From the IMG/VR virus record IMGVR_UViG_3300019776_000324, positions 64,001 to 128,000 of that record: DNA of 64,000 bases, one strand, 5' to 3'. The position numbers were made by a program, and so were the translations under genes. The number at the start of each line of letters is the position of its first letter. Within the stretch, counting starts at the first letter, position 1. This stretch comes from a virus. A model generated the notes under the pieces. It saw only the letters and a list, made by a program, of their open reading frames with translations, searched no databases and was not told the DNA's origin. This document shows, one piece after another, positions 34,236-44,300 of this stretch.

Positions 34236-34976
34236 ATGGGCGTAAACACCACAAACCTTCTTAGTGGTCGTGCGCAGTTAGTTCCGTATGCTAATCTTAC
34301 TGCCGACAGATATCAGTTTTTAAATTTAAATCAAGCTGAGCCAAGTCTTGGCGCAGGTACTACGGGCAATATACTAACTCTAGGCACCAGTAATTCAAGA
34401 GTTTGGACAAATATTTTAAGTGTGGCATCTGTATCAGCCACGGGCAATGTCACTGGAAATTATATTCTAGGCAACGGTAGCTTCCTTACCGGAGTAGTTA
34501 CTAGTGTGGCCAACATTACTAATGGTACTAGTAATGTTAACATTGCCACAGCCAATGGCAACATTACCATGTCAGTTAATGGCACAAGCAACATAGTTAT
34601 AATCAGCAATATTGCACAATTTACAGGCAATGCAGGAGTTGTAATACCTTATGGAAATACAGCCCAGCGTCCTAGTCCAGCATTAACTGGCACTATACGA
34701 GTCAACACAGAGCTAGCCCAAATTGAGGGATACGACGGCACTGCTTGGGTAGCTGGCGCTACCCTGTCTATTACCAATCAAACATTGAACGGCGATGGAT
34801 CAAACACAACATTTACACTGGATAGATCAACTACTACTGCGGCTGCGCTAGTCATGTTAAACGGTGTTGTGCAGGTACCCGGAGTTGCATATAATGTGAG
34901 TCCTAACCCTAGTACTAATTTAGTGTTTACAGAAGCTCCTGCTGTGTCAGACAGAATAGACATTAGATTCCTATAA
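34236..34976 (+). CDS. Fibre-type structural protein
   Basis: A 246-aa protein that looks like a shortened version of the 2063-aa fibre. It carries SATGNVTGNYILGNGSFLTG, TSNVNIATANGNITMSVNGT, then RPSPALTGTIRVNTELAQIE and YDGTAWVAG. The C-terminal module is NGDGSNTTFTLDRSTTTAAA to VSDRIDIRFL. No catalytic residues were noticed. It begins 1 nt after the preceding stop. Confidence 0.7.
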   Translation: MGVNTTNLLSGRAQLVPYANLTADRYQFLNLNQAEPSLGAGTTGNILTLGTSNSRVWTNILSVASVSATGNVTGNYILGNGSFLTGVVTSVANITNGTSNVNIATANGNITMSVNGTSNIVIISNIAQFTGNAGVVIPYGNTAQRPSPALTGTIRVNTELAQIEGYDGTAWVAGATLSITNQTLNGDGSNTTFTLDRSTTTAAALVMLNGVVQVPGVAYNVSPNPSTNLVFTEAPAVSDRIDIRFL

Positions 34977-35009
34977 TATTACTTGCAGTTTAAGAAACTT
35001 TTGGGTTAC

Positions 35010-35043
35010 GATAAATAAGTCATAGCCCTGGATTACCACGGCT
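35010..35043 (+). promoter_or_regulatory. Late promoter GATAAATA plus leader hairpin of the large fibre gene
   Basis: GATAAATA at 35010-35017 is followed by a stem AGCC-TGG/CCA-GGCT (35024-35043, loop ATTA, one C-C mismatch). CCGGAG is 7 nt before ATG 35070, so the leader is about 50 nt. Confidence 0.55.
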
Positions 35044-35069
35044 TTAAGACCCATTAACCGGAGAATATA

Positions 35070-38000
35070 ATGGCCGTAACAAGAATTAATAATAACCAGA
35101 TAACTGATGCATCAGCAGGAAATGCCTATGTTGGTGTAAATGCTGCGGTAAAATTACAGAATTATACAATTACTTCTCAGAAAATTGCAAATAATTTAAA
35201 CTATGGGTCCGATTTAACAATTGCAGGAAATTTAACAGTTAACGGTACAACCACAACAGTTGATACAGTTAATGTGCTAGTTAAAGATCCATTAATTACA
35301 TTAGCTGATGGCCAAACATCTGGCACACCAACACTTGATATCGGTACTATCGGCCTCCGCGGTAGTCAACTATCAGCAGTTATGGCTTGGAAAGAAAGCC
35401 AATTAGAATTCGTTACAGCACTCAGTAACACAACTGTTTCAAACACAACATTTAATATTAGTAGCTACGCCAATCTCCATACTGGTAACTTTATTGTGCA
35501 AGGCACAACCAGTTTAGTTGGAAACATGATTGGAGCAGTTAATGCCACAGGAACAATCACAGGTGGAAACCTAGCTACCCCTGGTACAGTAAGTTCTGGT
35601 GGCAACATCACAGGCGGCAATTTATTAACAGGTGGACTAGTAAGTTCAACTGGTACAATCACTGGTGGCAATTTGGCCACAGGTGGCACTGTAAGTGCTA
35701 CAGGTAACATTACCACTGCTGGATTCTTTGTTGGAACTTTTGCTGGTAGTATCAGTGGCAACGTTACAGCAGCAGGTGCAAATACTCAAGTACAATACAA
35801 CAACAGCGGCAACTTGGCTGCTTCGTCTGCATTTACTTTCAATTCAGCAACCAATGTATTAAGTTTAACAGGCAATGTCCAAGGTGGAAACTTATTAACA
35901 GGTGGACTAGTAAGTTCAACTGGCACAATCACTGGTGGCAATTTGGCCACAGGTGGAACAGCAAGTGCAACAGGAACAATCACTGGTGGCAATTTGGCCA
36001 CAGGTGGAACAGCAAGTGCAACAGGAAATATCACCGGCGGCAACTTGTTAACAGGTGGATTAATATCAGCAACTAGCAATGTTACTTCGGCAGCAAATAT
36101 ATCAGGTGGAAACTTATTAACAGGTGGACTAGTAAGTTCAACTGGCACAATCACTGGTGGCAATTTGGCCACTGGCGGCACAATTAGTTCCACTGGTAAC
36201 ATTACAGGTGGTAACATTTCAGCAACAAACCACACAGGTACAGCAGTTAGCGTAACAGGTGGCGTAACAGCCGCAAGTGTTAGTGGTGGTGTTATTACTG
36301 GAACAAGTACAAGTGTCACTGGCACACAAACTGCCGCTTCAACAGTAGGTGGCGTAATTACTGGAACAAGTACAAGTGTCACTGGCACACAAACTGCCGC
36401 TTCAACAGTTGGTGGAGTAATTACCGGCTCAAGCACAAGTGTTAGTGGTACACAAACTGCTGCAAGTACAGTAGGTGGAGTAATTACTGGATCAAGTTCT
36501 AGTGTTACTGGAAATGTCACTGGTGGCAATGTTAATACAGCAGGCAACATTAGTGCTACAGCTAATATTACAGCTAGTTATTATTTTGGTAACGGTAGTC
36601 AATTAACTGGCGTTACAGCTAGTACTTCTGGTTTCCCGGTCACAGCTGGCACTTCAAATATTGCCGCTGCAACCAACGGCAGCATTGGTATTACTGTAGC
36701 TGGAACAAGTAATGTATTAACCGTTGCTAGTACAGGAACAGTTACAACTGGCACAGCAAGCGTCACTGGTAATATTACGGGTGGTAATATTTCAGCAACA
36801 AATCATACAGGTACCAATGTAAGTGTAACTGGTACACAGACTGCTGCAAGTACAGTAGGTGGTGTAATTACTGGTTCAAGTGTATCAGTAACAGGAAATA
36901 TCACCGGCGGCAACTTAAATTCTGCACAAGTGTACAATGCCACTGCAATGACTATTACTACTAGTGCTGGTAACATTAATCTTAGCCCAGCAGGTAATCT
37001 TGTACTAAACAGCGATTACATTAATAATGTGTTGGATCCAGTTCAACCACAAGATGTGGCAACCAAGGCCTATGTTGACAACTTTGCTACAACCGGCATC
37101 GCGTTCCACACACCAGTTGTTGCTGCTACAACAACCACATTGGCTTCGGCCACGGGTGGTACAATTACTTACACTCAACCCAACGGTGTAGCCAACGGTA
37201 TTGGTGCGTTGTTAACAACAACCGGATCATTTAACTTAATTGATACTGCCAATGTGCAAACAGTTGGCACTCGTATTCTTGTTAAGAACGAAGGCAATGC
37301 TGTGTTCAACGGTATATACACCTGGGCCAATGCTACAAACATTGTTCGTTCAACAGATGCTGACACCTATGGTCCAGACAGTACAACAGACTTGAGTGTA
37401 AACGATTACTTCTTTGTATCCAGCGGTAATGTCAACAGTGGTAGTGCGTATATTGTAAATGCTCCTACAGGCACAATCACATTTGGTACAAGCAACATTA
37501 CATTTGCTCAGTTTAGTCAAGCTCAAACTTACACAGCCAATACACAAGCTGGTTTAAGTTTAACAGGTACTGTATTCAGTGCCAAGATAGATAACAACAC
37601 TACAGCATTTGACGGTAACGGTAATATTATTGTTAAAGCTGGCGCAAATTTAACCACACCTAACATTGGTGCAGCCACTGGTACTAGTCTTAGTGTTACA
37701 GGTACAGTAACAGCTGCTAGTACAGTAGGTGGTGTAATTACAGGTTCAAGTTCTAGTGTTACTGGAAATATAACTGGTGGTAATATTGCTACTGGTGGAA
37801 CAATTAGCGCAACTGGCAACATCACTTCTTCTGGTAATGTTTCAGCTGCTACCCATATTGGTACCGCAGTTAGTGTCACTGGTGGTGTAACAGCCTCATC
37901 AGTTGCAGGCGGTGTTATTACAGGAACAAGTACAAGCGTTACCGGTTCACAAACAGCCGCTAGTACTGTGGGTGGTGTAATCACTGGTAGTTCTGTTTCA

Positions 38001-41000
38001 GTAAGCGGCGGCGTAACAGCCGCGTCGGTAGCTGGCGGAGTTATTACTGGTACAAGTACAAGTGTTACAGGTTCACAAACTGCTGCAAGTACAGTAGGTG
38101 GAGTTATCACTGGATCAAGTTCTAGTGTAACTGGTACACAAACTGCTGCAAGTACTGTAGGTGGAGTAATTACAGGTTCAAGTTCTAGCGTATCTGGTGC
38201 AGTAACAGGTGGCAGTATTGCTACAGGCGGAACAATTAGTGCTACTGGTAACATTACCGGTGGTAATGTATCAGCTACTACTTACACAGGTACCAATGTT
38301 TCGGTAACAGGTACTGTAACAGCTGCTTCAACAGTAGGTGGTGTAATTACTGGCACATCAGCATCAGTAAGTGGCGGAGTAACTGCTGCATCAGTAGCTG
38401 GTGGCGTAATCACAGGAACCAGTACAAGTGTATCTGGTACACAAACCGCAGCAAGTACTGTTGGTGGTGTAATTACAGGATCAAGCGTGTCGGTAAGTGG
38501 TGGCGTAACTGCTGCATCAGTTGCTGGCGGTGTTATTACCGGTACAAGTTCTAGTGTATCTGGTGCAGTCACTGGCGGCAGTTTAGCTACTGGTGGAACT
38601 ATTAGCGGCACCGGCAATATCACAGGCGGTAATATATTAACAGGCGGACTGATTTCAGCTGCTGGAAATATTATAGCTAACCCAAGTAGTTTCTTTATTG
38701 GTAATGGTAGTCAGTTAACAGGTGTTGCGGCATCCAGCGCAGGATTCCCAGTTTCAGCAGGCACAACAAACATTTCTGCTGCAACCAACGGTAATATTGG
38801 ATTTACAATTGGCGGTACAAGTAACGTAGTAACCATGGCAACAACTGGCGAATATGTAACTGGTGTGGTAAGTGCCAGCGGCAACATCACAGGTGGCAAT
38901 GTCTTAACAGGTGGATTAATATCAGCTACAGGCAATATCAACGGCGGTAATGTTCAAGGTGGCAACATTGTATTAACTGGCAACAGTATCAATGAAGCAG
39001 CCGCTGGCGGAACTATTACTATCAATGGTAATAATTCTAACACAAACTTTGCTGTCAACGGCGATGTTGGTTCTAATGTGTTCTTTGTAAATGCAACAAC
39101 AGAAACAGCTAGTTTTGGTAACGCTACTCAAACAACCAATGCCGTTGTTGCATTTAACGCAACCAACTCAATTAAACTACCGGTAGGTAACATTGGTCAA
39201 CGCCCTGCAACTGGCGTTACTGGTATGGTGCGTTTCAACACAACCAATAACAACTTAGAAGTATATGACAACAGTCAATGGTCAGCAGTTGGTGTTCCTA
39301 GCTTTACGATCATTGCTGATCAACAGTTTAACGGCGACGGAACCACAGTTGCATTTACATTAAATTCAACACAAACAACTAACAGTTGTATTGTAAGTAT
39401 CAACGGTATTGTTCAGATTCCAACTATTGCATATAGTGTAGCTGGTACAAATCCAACTTGTGTGCTTACATTTACAGAAGCTCCGTCTGCTGGTGATATC
39501 ATTGATGTTCGCGAACTTACAACTACTACCACAGTTACAAGTATTAGTAATGCTAGTGGTAACGCTGTAGTAGCAGTAAGTGATACAGCACCATTGGTCA
39601 ATGTCACAGGCGACCTAAGCGTTACTGGAACTATTTTAGGCGGCAACATTAACAGCACCGCTATCACTAACGGAACAAGTAATGTGTCAGTTGCTAGTTC
39701 TGGTGGCAATGTACGATTTAATATTGGTGGCACAAGTAATGTGATGGTTGTTGGCACAGGTAACTTAGTAACAATCAATGGCGATTTAACTGTAACCGGC
39801 AATGCTACATTGAGTGGAAACATTTTAGGTGATCGCATACAAAACGGTACAACAAGTTTTGATATTCAAACACCGAGCGGTAATGCCAATATTACGATTG
39901 GCGCCACAAGCAACACAGCGGTCTTCAGCACAACAGCATTGACTTTAGCAACTAACTTATTGCCAGCTGCTAATATTACCTATGATTTAGGTAGCACAAC
40001 ACAGCGTTGGAAAGATTTATGGTTAAGCAACAGCACTATCTACATGGGCAATGCTCAAATTAGTGCCAATGCAACATCGTTGATCTTTACAAACCCACAA
40101 GGTGGTCAAACTGTATTAGCAGGCGCTACTGCAAGTATAACTGGCGCATCAGTGAGTGTAACAGGAAATGTCACTGGTGGTAATGTCAACACAGGCGGTA
40201 TTGTTAGTTCCACTGGCAATATCTACATGGGATCTGCTGCCAATTTACAAATTGGTATGTTCAATTCCAACATACACTTCCAGCATAATACTGCGTCTGG
40301 TAACATTACCTTATTGACAAACTTTGGTGGTGCAGGTGTAGTTGAAGTATTCAAAGTACTTGGTCAAGGAACACAAGGTATATTTGCCAACGGTACTGCA
40401 AGTGTTAGTGGTAACATCACTGGTGGTAATGTCAACACAACTTCAGTAAGTGCAAGTGGCACAGTAACAGCTGCTTCAACTGTAGGCGGTGTAATTACTG
40501 GCTCAAGTGTAAGTGTATCTGGTGGTATAACTGGTTCTGGTATAACAGGTTCAAGTGTTGCAGGCGGAGTAATTACAGGTTCAAGCACAAGTGTTACTGG
40601 AACAACAACAGCCGCCAGTGTGGTAGGTGGTGTTATTACTGGTAGTTCTGTTTCAGTAAGTGGCGGTGTAACTGCTGTATCGGTAGTAGGTGGAGTTATT
40701 ACTGGATCAAGCACAAGTGTTAGTGGTACAACAACAGCAGCCAATTTTACTACTGCTGGCGTACTTACAGTAAACTCAGGTGCAGCTGCTACAGCAATTG
40801 TTAACGGTGCAACAACAGGTGTAGGTAATATTGGCTCAAGCACAACTACATTTAATACCGTGTTTGCTAAAGCAACTACAGCACAATACGCTGACTTGGC
40901 AGAGAAATACACAGCTGACGCAAGTTATGTTCCTGGAACTGTGTTGGTATTTGGTGGCAATCAAGAAGTTACTGTAAATGCTGTAGATTCAGATCACCGA

Positions 41001-41261
41001 GTAGCTGGTGTAGTTTCTACCAATCCTGGTTTTGTAATGAATGAAGGATTAGACAGTGAATTTGCTGTAGCTATTGCACTTACAGGTCGTGTACCATGTT
41101 TTGTTATTGGACCAGTACGCAAGGGTGACTTAATGGTTGCGGCAGGACTAGGTCGTGCTAGAGCAGAAGCTAATCCTAAGCCAGGTACAATAATTGGTAA
41201 AGCACTAGAAGATTTTGATGGTGCCGAAGGTACAATAGAAGTGGTAGTTGGACGCTTCTAA
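35070..41261 (+). CDS. Giant repeat-built tail fibre/adhesin with C-terminal G2-type domain
   Basis: A 2063-aa protein. The N-terminus (1-150) is a fibre attachment-type region (SDLTIAGNLTVNGTTTTVDT). Two repeat families follow: about 17-aa GGNLxTGGxxSxTGxIT units (residues about 165-390) and 21-aa VGGVITGxSxSVxGxQTAAST units (about 390-500, 870-1190, 1790-1900). A module at about 720-830 (GTRILVKNEGNAVFNGIYTW) recurs at the N-terminus of the 1144-aa protein. A beta module (NGDGTTVAFTLNSTQTTNSC) lies near 1420. The last about 130 residues (AQYADLAEKYTADASYVPGT to TIEVVVGRF) resemble the Peptidase_G2/chaperone tail domain that self-processes fibres. The likely role is receptor binding. Confidence 0.85.
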   Translation: MAVTRINNNQITDASAGNAYVGVNAAVKLQNYTITSQKIANNLNYGSDLTIAGNLTVNGTTTTVDTVNVLVKDPLITLADGQTSGTPTLDIGTIGLRGSQLSAVMAWKESQLEFVTALSNTTVSNTTFNISSYANLHTGNFIVQGTTSLVGNMIGAVNATGTITGGNLATPGTVSSGGNITGGNLLTGGLVSSTGTITGGNLATGGTVSATGNITTAGFFVGTFAGSISGNVTAAGANTQVQYNNSGNLAASSAFTFNSATNVLSLTGNVQGGNLLTGGLVSSTGTITGGNLATGGTASATGTITGGNLATGGTASATGNITGGNLLTGGLISATSNVTSAANISGGNLLTGGLVSSTGTITGGNLATGGTISSTGNITGGNISATNHTGTAVSVTGGVTAASVSGGVITGTSTSVTGTQTAASTVGGVITGTSTSVTGTQTAASTVGGVITGSSTSVSGTQTAASTVGGVITGSSSSVTGNVTGGNVNTAGNISATANITASYYFGNGSQLTGVTASTSGFPVTAGTSNIAAATNGSIGITVAGTSNVLTVASTGTVTTGTASVTGNITGGNISATNHTGTNVSVTGTQTAASTVGGVITGSSVSVTGNITGGNLNSAQVYNATAMTITTSAGNINLSPAGNLVLNSDYINNVLDPVQPQDVATKAYVDNFATTGIAFHTPVVAATTTTLASATGGTITYTQPNGVANGIGALLTTTGSFNLIDTANVQTVGTRILVKNEGNAVFNGIYTWANATNIVRSTDADTYGPDSTTDLSVNDYFFVSSGNVNSGSAYIVNAPTGTITFGTSNITFAQFSQAQTYTANTQAGLSLTGTVFSAKIDNNTTAFDGNGNIIVKAGANLTTPNIGAATGTSLSVTGTVTAASTVGGVITGSSSSVTGNITGGNIATGGTISATGNITSSGNVSAATHIGTAVSVTGGVTASSVAGGVITGTSTSVTGSQTAASTVGGVITGSSVSVSGGVTAASVAGGVITGTSTSVTGSQTAASTVGGVITGSSSSVTGTQTAASTVGGVITGSSSSVSGAVTGGSIATGGTISATGNITGGNVSATTYTGTNVSVTGTVTAASTVGGVITGTSASVSGGVTAASVAGGVITGTSTSVSGTQTAASTVGGVITGSSVSVSGGVTAASVAGGVITGTSSSVSGAVTGGSLATGGTISGTGNITGGNILTGGLISAAGNIIANPSSFFIGNGSQLTGVAASSAGFPVSAGTTNISAATNGNIGFTIGGTSNVVTMATTGEYVTGVVSASGNITGGNVLTGGLISATGNINGGNVQGGNIVLTGNSINEAAAGGTITINGNNSNTNFAVNGDVGSNVFFVNATTETASFGNATQTTNAVVAFNATNSIKLPVGNIGQRPATGVTGMVRFNTTNNNLEVYDNSQWSAVGVPSFTIIADQQFNGDGTTVAFTLNSTQTTNSCIVSINGIVQIPTIAYSVAGTNPTCVLTFTEAPSAGDIIDVRELTTTTTVTSISNASGNAVVAVSDTAPLVNVTGDLSVTGTILGGNINSTAITNGTSNVSVASSGGNVRFNIGGTSNVMVVGTGNLVTINGDLTVTGNATLSGNILGDRIQNGTTSFDIQTPSGNANITIGATSNTAVFSTTALTLATNLLPAANITYDLGSTTQRWKDLWLSNSTIYMGNAQISANATSLIFTNPQGGQTVLAGATASITGASVSVTGNVTGGNVNTGGIVSSTGNIYMGSAANLQIGMFNSNIHFQHNTASGNITLLTNFGGAGVVEVFKVLGQGTQGIFANGTASVSGNITGGNVNTTSVSASGTVTAASTVGGVITGSSVSVSGGITGSGITGSSVAGGVITGSSTSVTGTTTAASVVGGVITGSSVSVSGGVTAVSVVGGVITGSSTSVSGTTTAANFTTAGVLTVNSGAAATAIVNGATTGVGNIGSSTTTFNTVFAKATTAQYADLAEKYTADASYVPGTVLVFGGNQEVTVNAVDSDHRVAGVVSTNPGFVMNEGLDSEFAVAIALTGRVPCFVIGPVRKGDLMVAAGLGRARAEANPKPGTIIGKALEDFDGAEGTIEVVVGRF
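35560..36560 (+). repeat. 51-bp and 63-bp tandem repeat arrays (2063-aa fibre, first block)
   Basis: Units of 51 bp (17 aa, GGNLATGGTASATGTIT type) and 63 bp (21 aa, VGGVITG type). For example 36300-36345 recurs identically 63 bp later. Further arrays of the 63-bp family lie at about 37690-38680 and 40450-40750 in the same gene. Confidence 0.9.
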
Positions 41262-41306
41262 ACAGGAAACTGTTAAAATAGGACTCTTTATGGGTCCTAT
41301 TTTTTT
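41261..41306 (+). terminator. Terminator after the 2063-aa fibre gene
   Basis: A small GNRA hairpin AACAG-GAAA-CTGTT (41261-41274) directly follows the stop codon. Then AAAATAGGAC (41275-41284), 9-nt loop, GTCCTATTTT (41294-41303) with a T-run to 41306. The second stem is a perfect 10-bp rho-independent terminator. Confidence 0.85.
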
Positions 41307-41308
41307 GA

Positions 41309-41315
41309 CTAAATA
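41309..41315 (+). promoter_or_regulatory. Late-promoter-like CTAAATA for the 1144-aa fibre
   Basis: CTAAATA begins 3 nt after the terminator T-run and ends 21 nt before ATG 41337, so the second fibre gene has its own transcription unit. Confidence 0.5.
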
Positions 41316-41336
41316 TGTGATATTATTGGATAAACA

Positions 41337-44300
41337 ATGGCACTAACCAGACCTCGCGCTGCGCAAATTTACGATATAGATTACAAACAGGCTACGCGAG
41401 TAGTTACGATTTCCAACATCACTTTAGCAGGCAGTGCCCCTAGTAGTGTCGACGGGGTGAGTTTAAGTCTTAACGATCGTATTTTGGTAACAGGGCAAAG
41501 CACAGCCAGTCAAAACGGTATCTATTATGTGACCACAGTCGGAACAGGATCAAACGGAACCTGGGCTCGCAGTCAAGATACAAACTCCACAGGAGAATTG
41601 TTAGGCGGTACAATTGTCATGGTTACTGAGGGTACAGTGTATGCTGATACTCAATGGAAATTAACCACAAACGATCCAATTACAATTGGATCAACTGCAT
41701 TAACATTTGTACAAAACTATTCAGCAAATTCGATTAGTGCTGGCACAAGCAATGTTTCAGTAACATCAAATGCTAATGTAACAATCAGTTCGGCTGGCAC
41801 ACCAAATGTGTTAACTGTTAGTTCAACTGGCGTAGTGGTATCTGGAACTGCTAGTGCTACAGGTAACATTACTGGAAATTATTTCTTTGGAAATGGTAGT
41901 CAGTTAACTGGAATAGCACCAAGCTCAACCTACAGTAACTCAAATGTAAGTGCATTTTTAGCAACCTTTGGTAGCAACACAATATCTACCACTGGAACTG
42001 TAACCGCAGGCAATATAACTGGCGGCAATCTACTAACAAGTGGGTTGATTAGTGCCACGGGTAATATCAGCACAGCTGCTCAATTAGTATCAACTGTAGC
42101 CACAGGTACAGCACCCTTTGTTATCAGTTCGACTACTAAAGTTTCTGGATTAAATGTAGAACAGGTTGACGGATTTGATGCTAGCCAATCAGCAGTTGCC
42201 AACACCATAGTGGTACGAGATGCTGGTGGTAATATCAACACCGCTGTATTATCAGCAAGTGGTAATGTCACCGGCGGCAATATTGTAGCTACCACAGCAT
42301 TGACCAATGGCAACATTACAATTACAGGTGCTAACATTGTTAGTACAGGTACAACAATATACATTGATCCAAACGGTACAGGCGGCACAGATGGTAATGT
42401 AATTATTACAGGTAACCTAAGTGTCACCGGCAATGCAACCTATATCAACAGTAACAACATTACCACAAATGACTTGACCATTAACATGGCCAACAACGCG
42501 GCCACTGCCGCTGCTGCCAACGGTGGCGGTATTGAAGTTGGACCAGTGGGTGCACCATATGTTACTTTAACCTACAACAGCACATCTAATATTTGGGTAG
42601 CAAGCAACGGGTTGAATGTACAAGGAATTTTAAGTGCTAGTGGTAACATTACCGGTGGCAATATTTCGGCAACAAATCATACAGGCACCAATGTAAGTGT
42701 CACTGGTACAGTAACAGCTGCAAGTACAGTAGGTGGCGTAATTACTGGCTCAAGTTCTAGTGTTACTGGCACACAGACAGCTGCCTCAACTGTAGGTGGT
42801 GTAATTACTGGCACATCTACATCAGTAAGTGGCGCAGTAACGGCTGGCAGTATAGCCACAAGCGGAACAATTAGTACCACTGGTAATATATACACCGGTA
42901 ATATTTTAACTAACGGCTACTATTATGCCAATGGTGTAGCATTCACAGGCAGTGGTGGCGGCGGTGGCACCCCCGGTGGCGCAAATACCTACATTCAATT
43001 TAATGATGGCGGAGCATTTAACGGCACCGCCGGACTAACTTTTGACAAGACTACAAATGCCGTAGTAGCAACCGGTAATGTTACTGGCGGAAATATCATT
43101 GCTTCAAACGATGTATATGCTGGTCCTGGTGCAACTACAGCAGGATTTACTACAGCTCCGGTATTTGTAGGTCGAGACACTGCTGGAACTTATGTACAAT
43201 CTGCTCTTCAAAATGCGTCTGGTAACGGATCTGCAGACTTTACAGCCTATGCCAACAACGGTACAGAGGCAGCGGGATGGGTTGACATAGGATTTACTGG
43301 AAACACATTCAACGATGGCAACTATACAGTAACTGGTGCCAATGACGGATATTTAATTTCTCAAGGTAATGCCAGCTTTGGCGGTAACTTGGTTATTGCT
43401 ACAGGCGCTATTGGTACTACTAAAGATATTGTATTTGCTACTGGCGGATTCTTAACAGGAAATATCAAAGCCAGATTGTTCAATTCAACTGGTCAATTCA
43501 GTGTGACCGGTAACATCAATGGCGGCAACCTTACAACCACAGGAAAATTACTAGCGGGCACAGCAAATATTACCCCAGCCTCTCAAGGATTTGGTACAGG
43601 TCTTAATGTAACCAGTGGAGATATTACTGTTTTCCGTGGGGATGCCTCTGGCGCCATTTATGTTGGAAATTCTCAAGCTACTTACATATATTATGATGGC
43701 ACAAGTTGGAGTATAGCAGGCGGCACGGGTGTAGCTGTTAGCAATTTAACCACTACTGGAACTGTGAGTGCCACTGGTAACATCACTGGTGGTAACTTAA
43801 GAACCGCTGGACAAGTAAGTGCTACCGGTAACATTACTAGTGCTGCTAATATAGCAGGCGCCAATGCCAACATCACTACACAAATTAATACCACCAGCGT
43901 AAGCGCCAGTGGTAATATTAGAACTGCTGGAACTATTAGTGCTACTTCTTCAGTTACTGCTGCCTCAACAGTAGGTGGCGTAATTACCGGCTCAAGTGTA
44001 AGTGTCACTGGTGCACAGACAGCTGCTTCAACAGTTGGTGGAGTAATTACCGGCTCAAGTGTAAGTGTCACTGGTGCACAGACAGCTGCTTCAACAGTTG
44101 GTGGAGTAATTACTGGAACAAGTGTATCAGTTAGTGGGTCAGTTACTGGAGGAGCACACAACGGTACCAGTGTATCAGTAAGTGGTGGTGTAACTGCCGC
44201 TAGTGTTAGTGGTGGAGTAATTACCGGAACAAGTGTATCAGTCAGTGGTAACGTAACAGCTGGCGGGCATGTTGGAACTGTTTACACCAACAGTATTATT

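Noticed and set aside
35786-36550. Long minus-strand ORFs (for example 254 aa here, 241 aa at 37529-38254, 182 aa at 40364-40912)
   Set aside because: They are Pro/Val/Leu-rich shadows of the Gly/Thr repeat codons of the fibre gene on the other strand and have no start signals of their own.
43981-44106. CRISPR-like array
   Set aside because: Repeats are contiguous coding units of 63 bp with no unique spacers and they keep the reading frame.
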